From NCBI GenBank assembly GCA_964525165.1, contig CAZGGG010000005.1:19886-83885 (forward strand): 64,000 nt of DNA, read 5' to 3'. Each line of letters starts with the position of its first letter. The stretch's first letter is position 1. Source of the stretch: JAWLFI01 sp964525165. GTDB taxonomy: Bacteria; Bacteroidota; Bacteroidia; Chitinophagales; Saprospiraceae. Made by a program: the position numbers and the translations under genes. Below the pieces are notes generated by a model. It saw nothing but the letters and a program-made list of their open reading frames with translations, was not told the DNA's origin and ran no database searches. Below are positions 8,445 through 16,699 of the stretch, piece by piece.

Positions 8445-9586
8445 TGTATTATATTCCATTTTAGAAGTAATGCCGCATTGTAGTGACGTTCATTAAGCTC
8501 GTCAAACGAAGAATTATCAAGGAAATACAGTCTCGCTCTTACTCCTAGATTTATATTTTTATTGAGTTGATAGAAATATCCCGCTTCCGCAAATGATGAG
8601 AATGGTCTTGGGGACTCTATCCAAACATTGCGGGAATGCTGATCTAAATAACCTGCATTTCTTCCTAAACTAAGGTTTTTAAGGTCTGACATTTCCTCCA
8701 CCTCAAAACGAGCTCTTTGACCGATCGTCCACTCTACTCCTCCTCCCAGAAATAAGGAATGCCTGTCATTATGGATACCAACAAGTATCGGAAGATCAAC
8801 GCTAAATTGGTTTCCGAGATCTAAATCATACACTAGAGAATGTTTCCCAAAATCAAACTTGTTTTGCACTACACGAATAGAAGACGGATTAAAGTCATTG
8901 CGGAAACTAATACCAGGCCTTGCATTAATACTTACATGTTTGTGCACGTAAAACGCAATATCCTTCCATATTTGATAGTGACCATTCCAATCATAACTTA
9001 TGGCGGCACCCAAGCCAAATCGCCATCTGGATGGGCTCTCTTGCGCAAACTGGATGATATCCTGTTTGTTTTGGAGATTCAAAACGTTAGTCGTCAACTT
9101 ATTAAAATCATTTTGCAAAAGGCCAATGCCCTCTAACCTTTTGTTGGACAATTCGGATAGAGCAATTGAGGTATTGGGTTCTCTATTCCATATAGAGGTG
9201 CTGTTCGTAGAAGGAACAAAGCCTACATCTCTATACTCAGCAGGCCAATAAGCTGAAAAGTCAATATTGGCGGTCGGAGTATTCGAGCGCTTTAAGCTGA
9301 ATTGGCTAAGTTCTTCTGAACTGAGTTGGTCAATTTGATATTGTTTAATTTCAACAACTTGCTGTCCTTTAGCCTCCTCTGGGTAAAATTCTGTAGACTC
9401 ATCAGGCAATAAGAAGAATGCTAATGATCCTAAAGCCAATAGCGGAACGAGCCAAAACCAAAACCCTACTGGCTTCGTATTTTCATCCTCCAACATTTTC
9501 TCCATAGCTTTCCAATCGGAGGATCTGTAAGGAGACTCCACTTGCTCCAATTTCGATTTGAAAATCCGTTCTAAATCACGACGCAT
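8441..9586 (-). CDS. Transmembrane protein with outer-membrane-barrel-like C-terminus, probable anti-sigma partner
   Basis: The 381-residue product has an unusual build. A charged N-terminal stretch of about 40 residues resembles the cytosolic part of Bacteroidota anti-sigma proteins. One hydrophobic helix (about residues 42-60, FWFWLVPLLALGSLAFF) follows, then a low-complexity linker. The C-terminal part, about 190-381, is made of alternating beta strands with aromatic ends, as in outer-membrane barrels. The gene overlaps the sigma factor by 11 nt, the usual arrangement for a sigma/anti-sigma pair. Anti-sigma function is inferred from position and topology only; no ZAS or FecR domain is seen. 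Confidence 0.7.
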   Translation of the reverse strand: MRRDLERIFKSKLEQVESPYRSSDWKAMEKMLEDENTKPVGFWFWLVPLLALGSLAFFLLPDESTEFYPEEAKGQQVVEIKQYQIDQLSSEELSQFSLKRSNTPTANIDFSAYWPAEYRDVGFVPSTNSTSIWNREPNTSIALSELSNKRLEGIGLLQNDFNKLTTNVLNLQNKQDIIQFAQESPSRWRFGLGAAISYDWNGHYQIWKDIAFYVHKHVSINARPGISFRNDFNPSSIRVVQNKFDFGKHSLVYDLDLGNQFSVDLPILVGIHNDRHSLFLGGGVEWTIGQRARFEVEEMSDLKNLSLGRNAGYLDQHSRNVWIESPRPFSSFAEAGYFYQLNKNINLGVRARLYFLDNSSFDELNERHYNAALLLKWNIIQ

Positions 9587-10151
9587 GTATACTTAAGTTA
9601 TCTTCATTCAACAATTGCATAAGCTTATCTTGAAGCAGCTTTCTTGCTTTGGACAAATGCCATTTTGAAGTTCCTTCGCTCATGTCTAACATCTCACCTA
9701 CTTCAACATGCTGATATCCTTCCACCACATAAAGGTTAAATACCTGTCTCGTTTTATCAGGAAGTTCCTGAACCAACTTAAGAATTTCTTCAACCCCTAG
9801 TTTATTCTCTGCTTGATTCCAATCGATGCTCCCACTCTTATACACATGGTCACTTGGATCAAATGGATACTCTCTTTGCTGATGCTTTGTTTTTTTTCTG
9901 ATTTCATCAATGCAAGTATTGACCATAATCCTTTTGATCCATGCATTAAAATTTTGATGTTCCTCATAAGTATTAAGTGCTTTGAGAACTTTCATAAAGC
10001 TCTTATTCAAAGCTGCAATAGCATCATTCCTGTCTTTTAAATATCTTAAACCGACAGGTATAAGGATAGGATGACAGTATTTGTAGAGCAAATGCTGCGA
10101 CTGTCTATTATTGTTGATACAATCTTGAATCAACTTCCTATCAATATTCAT
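9576..10151 (-). CDS. ECF-type RNA polymerase sigma factor
   Basis: Sigma-70 family factor of 191 residues from the ATG at 10149-10151; an upstream GTG-like start at 10175 would add 8 residues and is less likely. Region 2 is visible around AWIKRIMVNTCIDEIRKK (about residues 67-84). Region 4 has the helix-turn-helix EGYQHVEVGEMLDMSEGTSK near residues 143-162, preceded by LPDKTRQVFNLYVV. There is no region 1 or 3, so it is a group 4 (ECF) factor. The 11-nt overlap with the transmembrane gene implies translational coupling. Two short inverted repeats upstream (10184-10212) may be control sites. Confidence 0.92.
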   Translation of the reverse strand: MNIDRKLIQDCINNNRQSQHLLYKYCHPILIPVGLRYLKDRNDAIAALNKSFMKVLKALNTYEEHQNFNAWIKRIMVNTCIDEIRKKTKHQQREYPFDPSDHVYKSGSIDWNQAENKLGVEEILKLVQELPDKTRQVFNLYVVEGYQHVEVGEMLDMSEGTSKWHLSKARKLLQDKLMQLLNEDNLSIHAS

Positions 10152-10183
10152 TACTTTGGAACGTAGGTACACCACTAATATCA

Positions 10184-10212
10184 GGTTTTAAACCGAGTAA
10201 TCTTAATGATTA
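10184..10212. promoter_or_regulatory. Two adjacent short palindromes between the sigma factor and rarA
   Basis: GGTTT-T-AAACC at 10184-10194 and TAATC-TTAAT-GATTA at 10198-10212 lie 3 nt apart in the 129-nt divergent gap. They sit 33-61 nt upstream of the sigma-factor ATG. Their tandem placement is operator-like, but both are short and AT-rich enough to arise by chance. Confidence 0.3.
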
Positions 10213-10280
10213 CATGTATTACGACTCTTAAGTGTAGAGCGTTGGCACTATTTTGAAAAAGTGTATTTAAATTGTCAACT

Positions 10281-11552
10281 ATGAGACCATTAGCAGACAG
10301 AATGCGACCTTTCACTCCTGAAGACTATGTAGGCCAGAGCCATCTTATGGAGGCAGGTAGTCCCTTACGAGCCGCCATAGAAAAAAATCAACTTCCTTCT
10401 ATGATTCTCTGGGGTCCACCTGGTGTGGGGAAAACGAGCCTTGCTTTGTTGATAGCAGAAGTAACCGAACGTCCCATCACCTCCTTAAGCGCTATAGAAT
10501 CAGGGGTGAAGGATGTGAGGGAAGCCATAAAAAATGCCCAAAAGAAAAGGTTCTTCGATCAAAAACCACCTATTTTATTCATAGACGAGATCCATAGATT
10601 CCACAAGGGTCAGCAAGACGCCCTTCTGGGAGCGGTAGAAAGTGGTGTGGTAACTTTGATTGGAGCTACTACAGAAAATCCTTCTTTCGAAGTCAATAGT
10701 GCATTACTCAGTCGCAGTCAAGTATACGTACTAGAACCATTGGATGTAGAAACTCTGAATAGATTAATTCGGAATGCTCTTGAAAAGGATGATTGGCTTT
10801 CAAAGCAAAACATAACCCTCAAGGAAACGGAAGCATTAGTGAAATATTCCGGTGGAGATGCAAGAAGGTTATACAACTTATTAGAACTAGTAGTACAGCA
10901 ACAAGATGAGGCAGTGGTAATCAGTAATGAATGGGTTGAAAAAGTTGTCAAGCAAAATCCTACCCTCTACGACAAAGGCGGGGAATACCATTATGATGTC
11001 ATTTCTGCCTTCATCAAATCCGTGCGAGGAGGGGATCCAAATGCTGCAGTCTATTGGCTTGCCAAAATGATTGAAGGAGGCGAGGATCCGAAATTTATTT
11101 GTCGAAGAATGATCATCCTCGCAGCAGAGGATATTGGATTAGCGAACCCCAATGCGCTTTTAATGGCTAATACATGCATGACCAGTATTCAAAACATTGG
11201 AATGCCGGAAGGAAGGATTATCATGTCACAAACGGCCATCTATTTGGCATGCAGTCCAAAAAGTAACAGTGCTTACATTGCTATTAATCAAGCACAACAA
11301 ATTGTCAGAAAAGAAGGGCGAACGGATGTACCTCTGCATTTAAGGAATGCCCCATCTCAATTAATGAAGGAGCTCAACTATGGCAAAGATTACTTGTACC
11401 CTCATGATTATCCAAACAATTTCACTGAGCAATCTTATCTGCCGGACCATTTAAAGAATCTCAATATTTATAAACCCGGAGACAATCCCACTGAAAACAA
11501 GCTGAAAGCTGCTCTAAAAACACGCTGGCATGACAAATATGACTATGACTAA
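10281..11552 (+). CDS. rarA: Replication-associated recombination protein RarA (MgsA), AAA+ ATPase
   Basis: Clamp-loader-like AAA+ ATPase that acts at stalled replication forks. From the ATG at 10281 the protein is 423 residues; a TTG 9 nt earlier is in frame but unnecessary. The family N-terminus PLADRMRP is followed by Walker A GPPGVGKTS (residues 45-53), Walker B ILFIDEIHRF (Asp102-Glu103) and sensor 1 GATTENPSFEVN. The C-terminal tetramerisation domain contains DPNAAVYWLAKMIEGGEDP and RRMIILAAEDIGLANP, both diagnostic of RarA. It is divergent from the sigma operon and read as a single gene. Confidence 0.95.
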   Translation: MRPLADRMRPFTPEDYVGQSHLMEAGSPLRAAIEKNQLPSMILWGPPGVGKTSLALLIAEVTERPITSLSAIESGVKDVREAIKNAQKKRFFDQKPPILFIDEIHRFHKGQQDALLGAVESGVVTLIGATTENPSFEVNSALLSRSQVYVLEPLDVETLNRLIRNALEKDDWLSKQNITLKETEALVKYSGGDARRLYNLLELVVQQQDEAVVISNEWVEKVVKQNPTLYDKGGEYHYDVISAFIKSVRGGDPNAAVYWLAKMIEGGEDPKFICRRMIILAAEDIGLANPNALLMANTCMTSIQNIGMPEGRIIMSQTAIYLACSPKSNSAYIAINQAQQIVRKEGRTDVPLHLRNAPSQLMKELNYGKDYLYPHDYPNNFTEQSYLPDHLKNLNIYKPGDNPTENKLKAALKTRWHDKYDYD

Positions 11553-11577
11553 AATGCCAAATCAAGAGCATTTATCC

Positions 11578-11585
11578 TATATTTG
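11578..11585 (+). promoter_or_regulatory. Bacteroidota -7 box for the acyl-CoA dehydrogenase
   Basis: TATATTTG matches the TAnnTTTG consensus exactly and lies 20 nt before the ATG at 11606, implying a very short leader. No TTTG is seen at the -33 distance, so only half of the consensus is supported. Confidence 0.45.
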
Positions 11586-11605
11586 TCACTCCATAAATTT
11601 TGACT

Positions 11606-12748
11606 ATGACTGACACAAACCTAGAGGAGAACTTAAAGATTATTAGACAAAGTGCCAGAGATTTTGCTGAGACCCACATTCGTCCGAATGTGATGGAATG
11701 GGACGAATCTCAGGAATTTCCGAAGCAACTTATGCATGACTTGGGTAAGCAGGGATTTTTAGGTGTACTGGTACCTGAGCAATATGGTGGAGCAGGCCTT
11801 GGTTATCATGAGTACATAGCAGTAATCGAAGAAATAACCAAAGTGGACCCCTCCATAGGACTAAGCGTGGCAGCTCATAATTCACTTTGTACCAATCATA
11901 TTTTACAGTTTGGCTCTGAAGAGCAAAAACAAAAGTATCTACCTAAGCTTGCTACAGGTGAGTGGATTGGAGCTTGGGGTTTAACTGAACCCAATACAGG
12001 CTCAGATGCAGGAAGAATGAAGTGTGTCGCTGAAAGAGATGGCGATCATTATATCATTAACGGCAACAAAAGCTGGATCACTCATGGTATTTCCGGTCAG
12101 GTCGCTGTAGTGATTGTCCGCACAGGAGAGCTGTTGGACAGCCATGGAATGAGTGCATTTATCATTGAAAGAGATTTCGAAGGATTCAAAGGCGGTAAAA
12201 AGGAAAATAAATTAGGCATGCGAGCCTCTGAGACAGCCGAATTAATCTTTGACAATTGTCGCGTTCATAAAGATCAGATGTTAGGCTCTGAAGGAGAAGG
12301 ATTTATTCAAGCCATGAAAATTTTAGATGGTGGTAGAATATCTATCGCGGCGCTTTCCCTAGGAATCGCCAAAGGAGCATATGAAGCAAGCGTGAAATAT
12401 TCTAAAGAAAGAGAACAATTTGGTAAGCCGATTAGCAAATTCCAGGGCATATCATTCAAGCTGGCTGATATGCATACCAAAATCCAAGCTTCAGAATTGT
12501 TAACTCAAAAAGCAGCAGATCTTAAGAATAACAATATGGAAGTGACTACAACTTCAGCAATGGCAAAATATTATGCCTCTGAAGCTTGTGTCGAGATAGC
12601 TACAGACGCTATTCAAATTCATGGAGGGTATGGCTACACAAAGGACTTTCCGGTAGAGAAATTTTTCCGCGACTCAAAATTGTGTACCATCGGGGAAGGA
12701 ACCAGTGAAATACAAAAACTAGTCATTTCCAGAAATGTGTTAAAATAA
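11606..12748 (+). CDS. Acyl-CoA dehydrogenase (short/medium-chain type)
   Basis: FAD-dependent dehydrogenase that introduces the alpha,beta double bond in acyl-CoA during beta-oxidation or branched-chain amino-acid breakdown. The protein is 380 residues from the ATG at 11606 (a TTG at 11600 is also in frame). Signatures are GAWGLTEPNTGSDA (about residues 125-138), the RExFGKPISKFQ segment, and the C-terminal GGYGYTKDFPVEKFFRD. The catalytic base is probably the Glu of GEGTSEIQ near residue 368. Chain-length preference cannot be read from sequence; similarity of motifs suggests the butyryl-CoA dehydrogenase group. It is closed by the terminator at 12755. Confidence 0.92.
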   Translation: MTDTNLEENLKIIRQSARDFAETHIRPNVMEWDESQEFPKQLMHDLGKQGFLGVLVPEQYGGAGLGYHEYIAVIEEITKVDPSIGLSVAAHNSLCTNHILQFGSEEQKQKYLPKLATGEWIGAWGLTEPNTGSDAGRMKCVAERDGDHYIINGNKSWITHGISGQVAVVIVRTGELLDSHGMSAFIIERDFEGFKGGKKENKLGMRASETAELIFDNCRVHKDQMLGSEGEGFIQAMKILDGGRISIAALSLGIAKGAYEASVKYSKEREQFGKPISKFQGISFKLADMHTKIQASELLTQKAADLKNNNMEVTTTSAMAKYYASEACVEIATDAIQIHGGYGYTKDFPVEKFFRDSKLCTIGEGTSEIQKLVISRNVLK

Positions 12749-12754
12749 TTCTAT

Positions 12755-12780
12755 AAAGGCCGGACCGCTCCGGCCTTTTT
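12755..12780 (+). terminator. Rho-independent terminator after acyl-CoA dehydrogenase
   Basis: A perfect 10-bp stem (AAAGGCCGGA / TCCGGCCTTT, arms 12755-12764 and 12769-12778) with a 4-nt CCGC loop runs into a T tract. It is oriented for the acyl-CoA dehydrogenase. On the other strand the T tract is only three long, so it is weaker for the convergent NUDIX gene. It is the clearest terminator in the window. Confidence 0.92.
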
Positions 12781-13400
12781 TATTTCACAAGCTGTAGTAA
12801 CTCTTCTATAGTTTGAAAAGTATCCCAACCTTCATCCAAAAAACTGGACACAGACATCCACTTAATTTCTGTTATATCCTCTTCAATTTGTGGCTGCGTC
12901 CCCGCTCCTTTTGAAGTCATCAAATACCAATAAGTGAGTTTGAGGATTCGTTTATTTTTCTCTTTATAGGTGTGACGTGTAAGTGGTAGCTTCTCTACAA
13001 TTTTTAAATCATTAAGACCTGTCTCCTCCATAACTTCGCGAATGGCAGCTTCTTCAATTTCTTCCCCTTTTTCAATTTTGCCTTTCGGCAAATCCCAAAT
13101 GCCCCTTCTCTTGATAAACATAGTTTCCAAATGAGGGTTTTGGACTACACCGCCTGCTGCCTTGATCGTTTTAAACAAACTCTCAATCAACGATATAGCA
13201 TCTTCAAAATCAGACGCCACTAAGACAACACCGGGGTGATCTTTGCTTTTTTCAAGCAGATCTATATAATGCATCAAGAATTTTTTCTTTCCAGGAAAAG
13301 GTGCCACCAGACTACCTTGTTTCATTGCCTTATTATAATCCTCGCCGTCTTTGCCAGAAACAATCGTCAAAGGCGTATCGTTGATATGTATTTTGTACAT
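12780..13400 (-). CDS. NUDIX hydrolase
   Basis: Nucleoside-diphosphate-X hydrolase of 206 residues from the ATG at 13398-13400. A longer frame exists upstream but would overlap the divergent pyrE. The NUDIX box occupies residues 107-129 and fits GX5EX7REUXEEXGU, with the metal-binding REVMEETG core. An N-terminal domain of about 90 residues precedes it, which is common in Bacteroidota NUDIX proteins without a known substrate. A TATCTTTG box on this strand at 13444-13451, inside pyrE, could be its promoter. The substrate cannot be assigned. Confidence 0.9.
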   Translation of the reverse strand: MYKIHINDTPLTIVSGKDGEDYNKAMKQGSLVAPFPGKKKFLMHYIDLLEKSKDHPGVVLVASDFEDAISLIESLFKTIKAAGGVVQNPHLETMFIKRRGIWDLPKGKIEKGEEIEEAAIREVMEETGLNDLKIVEKLPLTRHTYKEKNKRILKLTYWYLMTSKGAGTQPQIEEDITEIKWMSVSSFLDEGWDTFQTIEELLQLVK

Positions 13401-13403
13401 TTG
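13396..13403 (+). promoter_or_regulatory. -7 box for pyrE overlapping the NUDIX start codon
   Basis: TACATTTG fits TAnnTTTG and lies 25 nt before the pyrE ATG. It covers the ATG of the divergent NUDIX gene. No TTTG is found at the -33 spacing, so support is partial. Confidence 0.4.
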
Positions 13404-13427
13404 TAGGGCTTTAAAAAAGCTATCCAT

Positions 13428-14072
13428 ATGAATGAAATCAAGACAAAGATAGCCACTCAATTGCTGCAAATTAAAGCAATTCAATTGAGTCCTCAAAAGC
13501 CATTCACTTGGGCATCCGGTCGAAAGTCTCCGATTTATTGCGATAATCGTTTAAGTCTTTCTCACCCTGAAATAAGGAATCTGATACGGGATGCATTTGC
13601 AGAACAATGTACTGCCTTGCCAGGTGTCAATATGATTGCCGGTGTCGCAACAGCAGGAATTCCGATGGCATCTATTTTAGCAGATCAATTGGAACTCCCT
13701 TTAGTCTATGTTCGCTCTAAAGCCAAAGGCCACGGAAGGCAAAATAAAATTGAGGGGGATCTAAGCCTTCAAAACAGTAAGGCAATGGTCATTGAAGATT
13801 TAATCTCTACAGGTGGGTCTAGTCTGGAAGCGGTTGAAGCACTGAAAGAGACAGGTATCGAGGTTTTGGGAGTGATGGCCATCTTTACGTATGGATTTGA
13901 GGAGTCTTATGAAGCTTTTCGCAAAGCAGCTTGTCCTCTCTATACGCTTACTGATTTTGACACTTTGTTGGAGCAAGCTCAAAAGAGTTCTTATATTTCT
14001 TCAGAGGAAGTCACCTTATTGAATGAATGGAGGAAAGATCCGATTGCATGGGATCGAAATCTTAAAGAATAA
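13428..14072 (+). CDS. pyrE: Orotate phosphoribosyltransferase
   Basis: Transfers the phosphoribosyl group of PRPP to orotate, giving OMP in pyrimidine synthesis. The 214-residue protein has the PRPP loop MVIEDLISTGGSS at residues 120-132, a catalytic flexible loop around RSKAKGHGRQNKIEG (residues 96-110), and the N-terminal FTWASGRKSPIYCDNR orotate-binding segment. It starts 27 nt from the divergent NUDIX gene and 10 nt separate it from the following M42 peptidase. Confidence 0.95.
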   Translation: MNEIKTKIATQLLQIKAIQLSPQKPFTWASGRKSPIYCDNRLSLSHPEIRNLIRDAFAEQCTALPGVNMIAGVATAGIPMASILADQLELPLVYVRSKAKGHGRQNKIEGDLSLQNSKAMVIEDLISTGGSSLEAVEALKETGIEVLGVMAIFTYGFEESYEAFRKAACPLYTLTDFDTLLEQAQKSSYISSEEVTLLNEWRKDPIAWDRNLKE

Positions 14073-14082
14073 AAAATAGCAC

Positions 14083-15162
14083 ATGAATATTTTCGAAGGA
14101 AAGTCCACGGATTTTTTGTTTGATTACTTGAGTAAAACAAGTCCCACAGGTTTTGAAAGAGAAGGACAAAAATCCTGGATCAATTATATTGAACCTTTTA
14201 TTGATGAATGGGACCGTGACAAATATGGAACAGCCTACGGTATCATCAATCCCGGAAAGGATACTAAAATCGTTATTGAAGCTCATGCGGATGAAATTTC
14301 ATGGATGGTCTCTCATATTAGCGAAGATGGATACATTCGGGTTATCAGAAATGGTGGTTCTGATCATCAAATCGCTCCGGCTAAACGTGTTTGGATACAT
14401 GGTAAAAACGGACCTGTAAAAGGTGTTTTTGGATGGCCGGCAATTCATTTGCGTAAGGGAAAAGATGCTAAGCTGACGCCCTCCATGGATAATATCTTTC
14501 TTGACGTGGGTGCAAAAGATAAAGATGAAGTCCTAAAAATGGGAATTCATGTAGGATCTATTGCGACCTTTGAAGATGGATTTGAAACCTTAAACCAAGA
14601 TTATTTTATTGGTCGCGCACTAGACAACCGAATGGGTGGTTACTGTATTGCTGAAGTTGCCCGGATGGTACATGAGTCTAAGGAAGACCTTCCTTTTAGC
14701 TTATATATTGTGAATGCCGTGCAGGAAGAAGTTGGCCTCAGAGGTGCACAGATGATTGCGGAGCGTATTCAACCGGACGCAGCTATCATTGTGGATGTAA
14801 CTCATGATACCTCTACCCCTTTAGTGGATGCCAAAGCCCATGGGGAGGTAAAATGCGGTGAAGGCCCTTCCGTTAATTATGCGCCTGCTGTACATAATAT
14901 TCTTAGGGAATTAATTCTAGCTGCTGCTGAAGAACAATCTATACCTGTCCAGTTAGAAGCATCATCACGATCTACAGGTACGGATACCGATGCTTTTGCA
15001 TACTCACATACAGGAGTTCCTTCTGCTTTGATTTCTATACCTCTCAGGTATATGCATACCACAGTAGAAATGGCACATAAAGAGGATATTAAGAATCTGA
15101 TTCACCTCATGTATCATAGTCTTAGAAAAATCGAGAAAAACCATAACTTCTACTACTTCTAA
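14083..15162 (+). CDS. M42 family metallopeptidase (glutamyl/leucyl aminopeptidase-like)
   Basis: Cytosolic di-zinc aminopeptidase of the FrvX/PepA-type M42 family, 359 residues. Expected metal and catalytic positions are visible: EAHADEISWMV (His and Asp, about residues 66-76), GRALDNRMGGYC (bridging Asp, about 178-189), NAVQEEVGLRGAQ (catalytic Glu pair, about 211-223), DVTHD (about 237-241) and HTTVEMAH near 326-333. The members form large tetrahedral peptidases acting on short peptides. It sits between pyrE and a membrane protein, 3 nt from the latter. Substrate preference is not predictable here. Confidence 0.92.
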   Translation: MNIFEGKSTDFLFDYLSKTSPTGFEREGQKSWINYIEPFIDEWDRDKYGTAYGIINPGKDTKIVIEAHADEISWMVSHISEDGYIRVIRNGGSDHQIAPAKRVWIHGKNGPVKGVFGWPAIHLRKGKDAKLTPSMDNIFLDVGAKDKDEVLKMGIHVGSIATFEDGFETLNQDYFIGRALDNRMGGYCIAEVARMVHESKEDLPFSLYIVNAVQEEVGLRGAQMIAERIQPDAAIIVDVTHDTSTPLVDAKAHGEVKCGEGPSVNYAPAVHNILRELILAAAEEQSIPVQLEASSRSTGTDTDAFAYSHTGVPSALISIPLRYMHTTVEMAHKEDIKNLIHLMYHSLRKIEKNHNFYYF

Positions 15163-15165
15163 ATT

Positions 15166-16026
15166 ATGATTCTGCGTAATCGGCTATTGGATTCTTTGCT
15201 ATTTACGCATATTTTTATTGGGTTGTGCGCTTCTGCTTTGACATGGGGCAATGCCAGTTTTGCTGGCCTAGGTAAGGATGCTTGGCCCATTGTTTTATTA
15301 GCATTTTGTGGAACAATCTGGGTATATAATCTGCATAGAACTGTTGGAGCCTGGATGACTAAAAGACAAGACTGGCCTGAAAGATTTGTATTCTTTTATC
15401 AATTTAGAAAGGTGAATCTTGCTCTAAGTATCCTCACCTTAGTCGTCCTTTTCTACCTTATATGGTTCTATTTGCGGCCGTTAGTGGGCTTGTTGATTCC
15501 GCCTGTCGCTATCTCTTTGGCTTATGTTACTCCAACAGGCAATGGGAAGTTAATAAGGAACATTCCTTTTCTCAAAATATTCTTGATTGCCCTAACTTGG
15601 ACCTGGGTGAGCATACTTCTACCGCATGCACTTTCTAATCAATTTGAATTATTCTCTGTATCCTTTATTTTAATTATGGCCGAAAGGTTTTTATTCATTT
15701 TTGCCATCACTATTCCGTTTGATATCAGAGATGTAGAACAAGATCAGCGTGAATCTTTAGATACCATTGTCAAAGTAGTCGGCCCATCCAAAGCCAAATA
15801 TTTGTCCATTGGAATTTTAACCGCTGCCACCCTCATAGGGTATATATTATATGTAGATGGCACATGGCAATTGAATTATTGGCTACTGCACATACTGATC
15901 ATCGTCTATGCAGGTTTGCTTGTATATAGGGTGCATAGTGATCGACGGGATGCTTATTATAGCTGGGGTTTGGATGGGAGTATGTTGCTATTAGGTATGA
16001 TTGAGGGCCTATATTTTATCCTCTAA
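15166..16026 (+). CDS. UbiA-like polytopic membrane protein
   Basis: The 286-residue protein is almost entirely hydrophobic, with about eight to nine predicted membrane helices. The loop ITIPFDIRDVEQDQ (about residues 185-198), followed by LDTIVKVVGPSKA, resembles the second Asp-rich motif and downstream region of UbiA prenyltransferases. The first NDxxDxxxD motif is not evident; the corresponding loop reads WVYNLHRTVG. It may therefore be a divergent or non-catalytic member. It follows the M42 peptidase by 3 nt, and its last 18 nt overlap the convergent trmD. Confidence 0.6.
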   Translation: MILRNRLLDSLLFTHIFIGLCASALTWGNASFAGLGKDAWPIVLLAFCGTIWVYNLHRTVGAWMTKRQDWPERFVFFYQFRKVNLALSILTLVVLFYLIWFYLRPLVGLLIPPVAISLAYVTPTGNGKLIRNIPFLKIFLIALTWTWVSILLPHALSNQFELFSVSFILIMAERFLFIFAITIPFDIRDVEQDQRESLDTIVKVVGPSKAKYLSIGILTAATLIGYILYVDGTWQLNYWLLHILIIVYAGLLVYRVHSDRRDAYYSWGLDGSMLLLGMIEGLYFIL

Positions 16027-16692
16027 CAGATCAGGACGTCTTGCTTTCGTTCTTTCATAAGCTTGAGTCCTTCTCCATTCATCAATTTTGGCAAAATGTC
16101 CGGATAACAGGATGTCAGGGACCTTCCATCCATTAAATTCTTGAGGGCGTGTATACACAGGTGGGGCCAATAAATTATCCTGAAAGGAATCTGTCAATGC
16201 AGAAGTTTCATCATTCAATACCCCGGGGATTAAGCGTCCAATGCTGTCTACCAATACAGCAGCTGCTAATTCTCCACCCGATAAAACATAGTCACCAATG
16301 GATATTTCCAAGGTAACGACCTGCTCCCGTATCCTTTCATCTATGCCCTTGTAGTGACCGCAAATAATCAACAAGTTTTGAAAGAGAGAGAGCCTATTAG
16401 CAGTGGGCTGATCATACTTTTTGCCGTCAGGCGTCATATAGATGATTTCGTCATATGTCCTCTGCGCCCTTAAATGCTGGATGCATTGAAAAAGGGGTTC
16501 AGGCATAATCACCATGCCTGATCCCCCTCCGTATTGATAATCATCTATTTGATTGTAATTGCCCTGGCCATAGTCTCTTAGGTCATGAACATGTACTTCT
16601 AACAGACCTTTTTCCTGAGCTCGCTTCATAATACTATGATCAAAAGGACCTCTTAAAAGATCAGGCACAATAGCAATTATGTCAATTCTCAT
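16009..16692 (-). CDS. trmD: tRNA (guanine-37-N1)-methyltransferase
   Basis: Methylates G37 next to the anticodon using SAM and so prevents frameshifting. The 227-residue protein contains the SPOUT trefoil-knot motifs: ICGHYKGIDERI (about residues 113-124), SIGDYVLSGGELAA (about 135-148), and the N-terminal MRIDIIAIVPDL. The C-terminal SGHFAKIDEWRR motif is also typical. It is the last gene of a minus-strand run after the FKBP gene (7-nt gap). Its 3' end lies inside the convergent membrane-protein gene. Confidence 0.95.
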   Translation of the reverse strand: MRIDIIAIVPDLLRGPFDHSIMKRAQEKGLLEVHVHDLRDYGQGNYNQIDDYQYGGGSGMVIMPEPLFQCIQHLRAQRTYDEIIYMTPDGKKYDQPTANRLSLFQNLLIICGHYKGIDERIREQVVTLEISIGDYVLSGGELAAAVLVDSIGRLIPGVLNDETSALTDSFQDNLLAPPVYTRPQEFNGWKVPDILLSGHFAKIDEWRRTQAYERTKARRPDLLEDKI

Positions 16693-16699
16693 GGAGACT

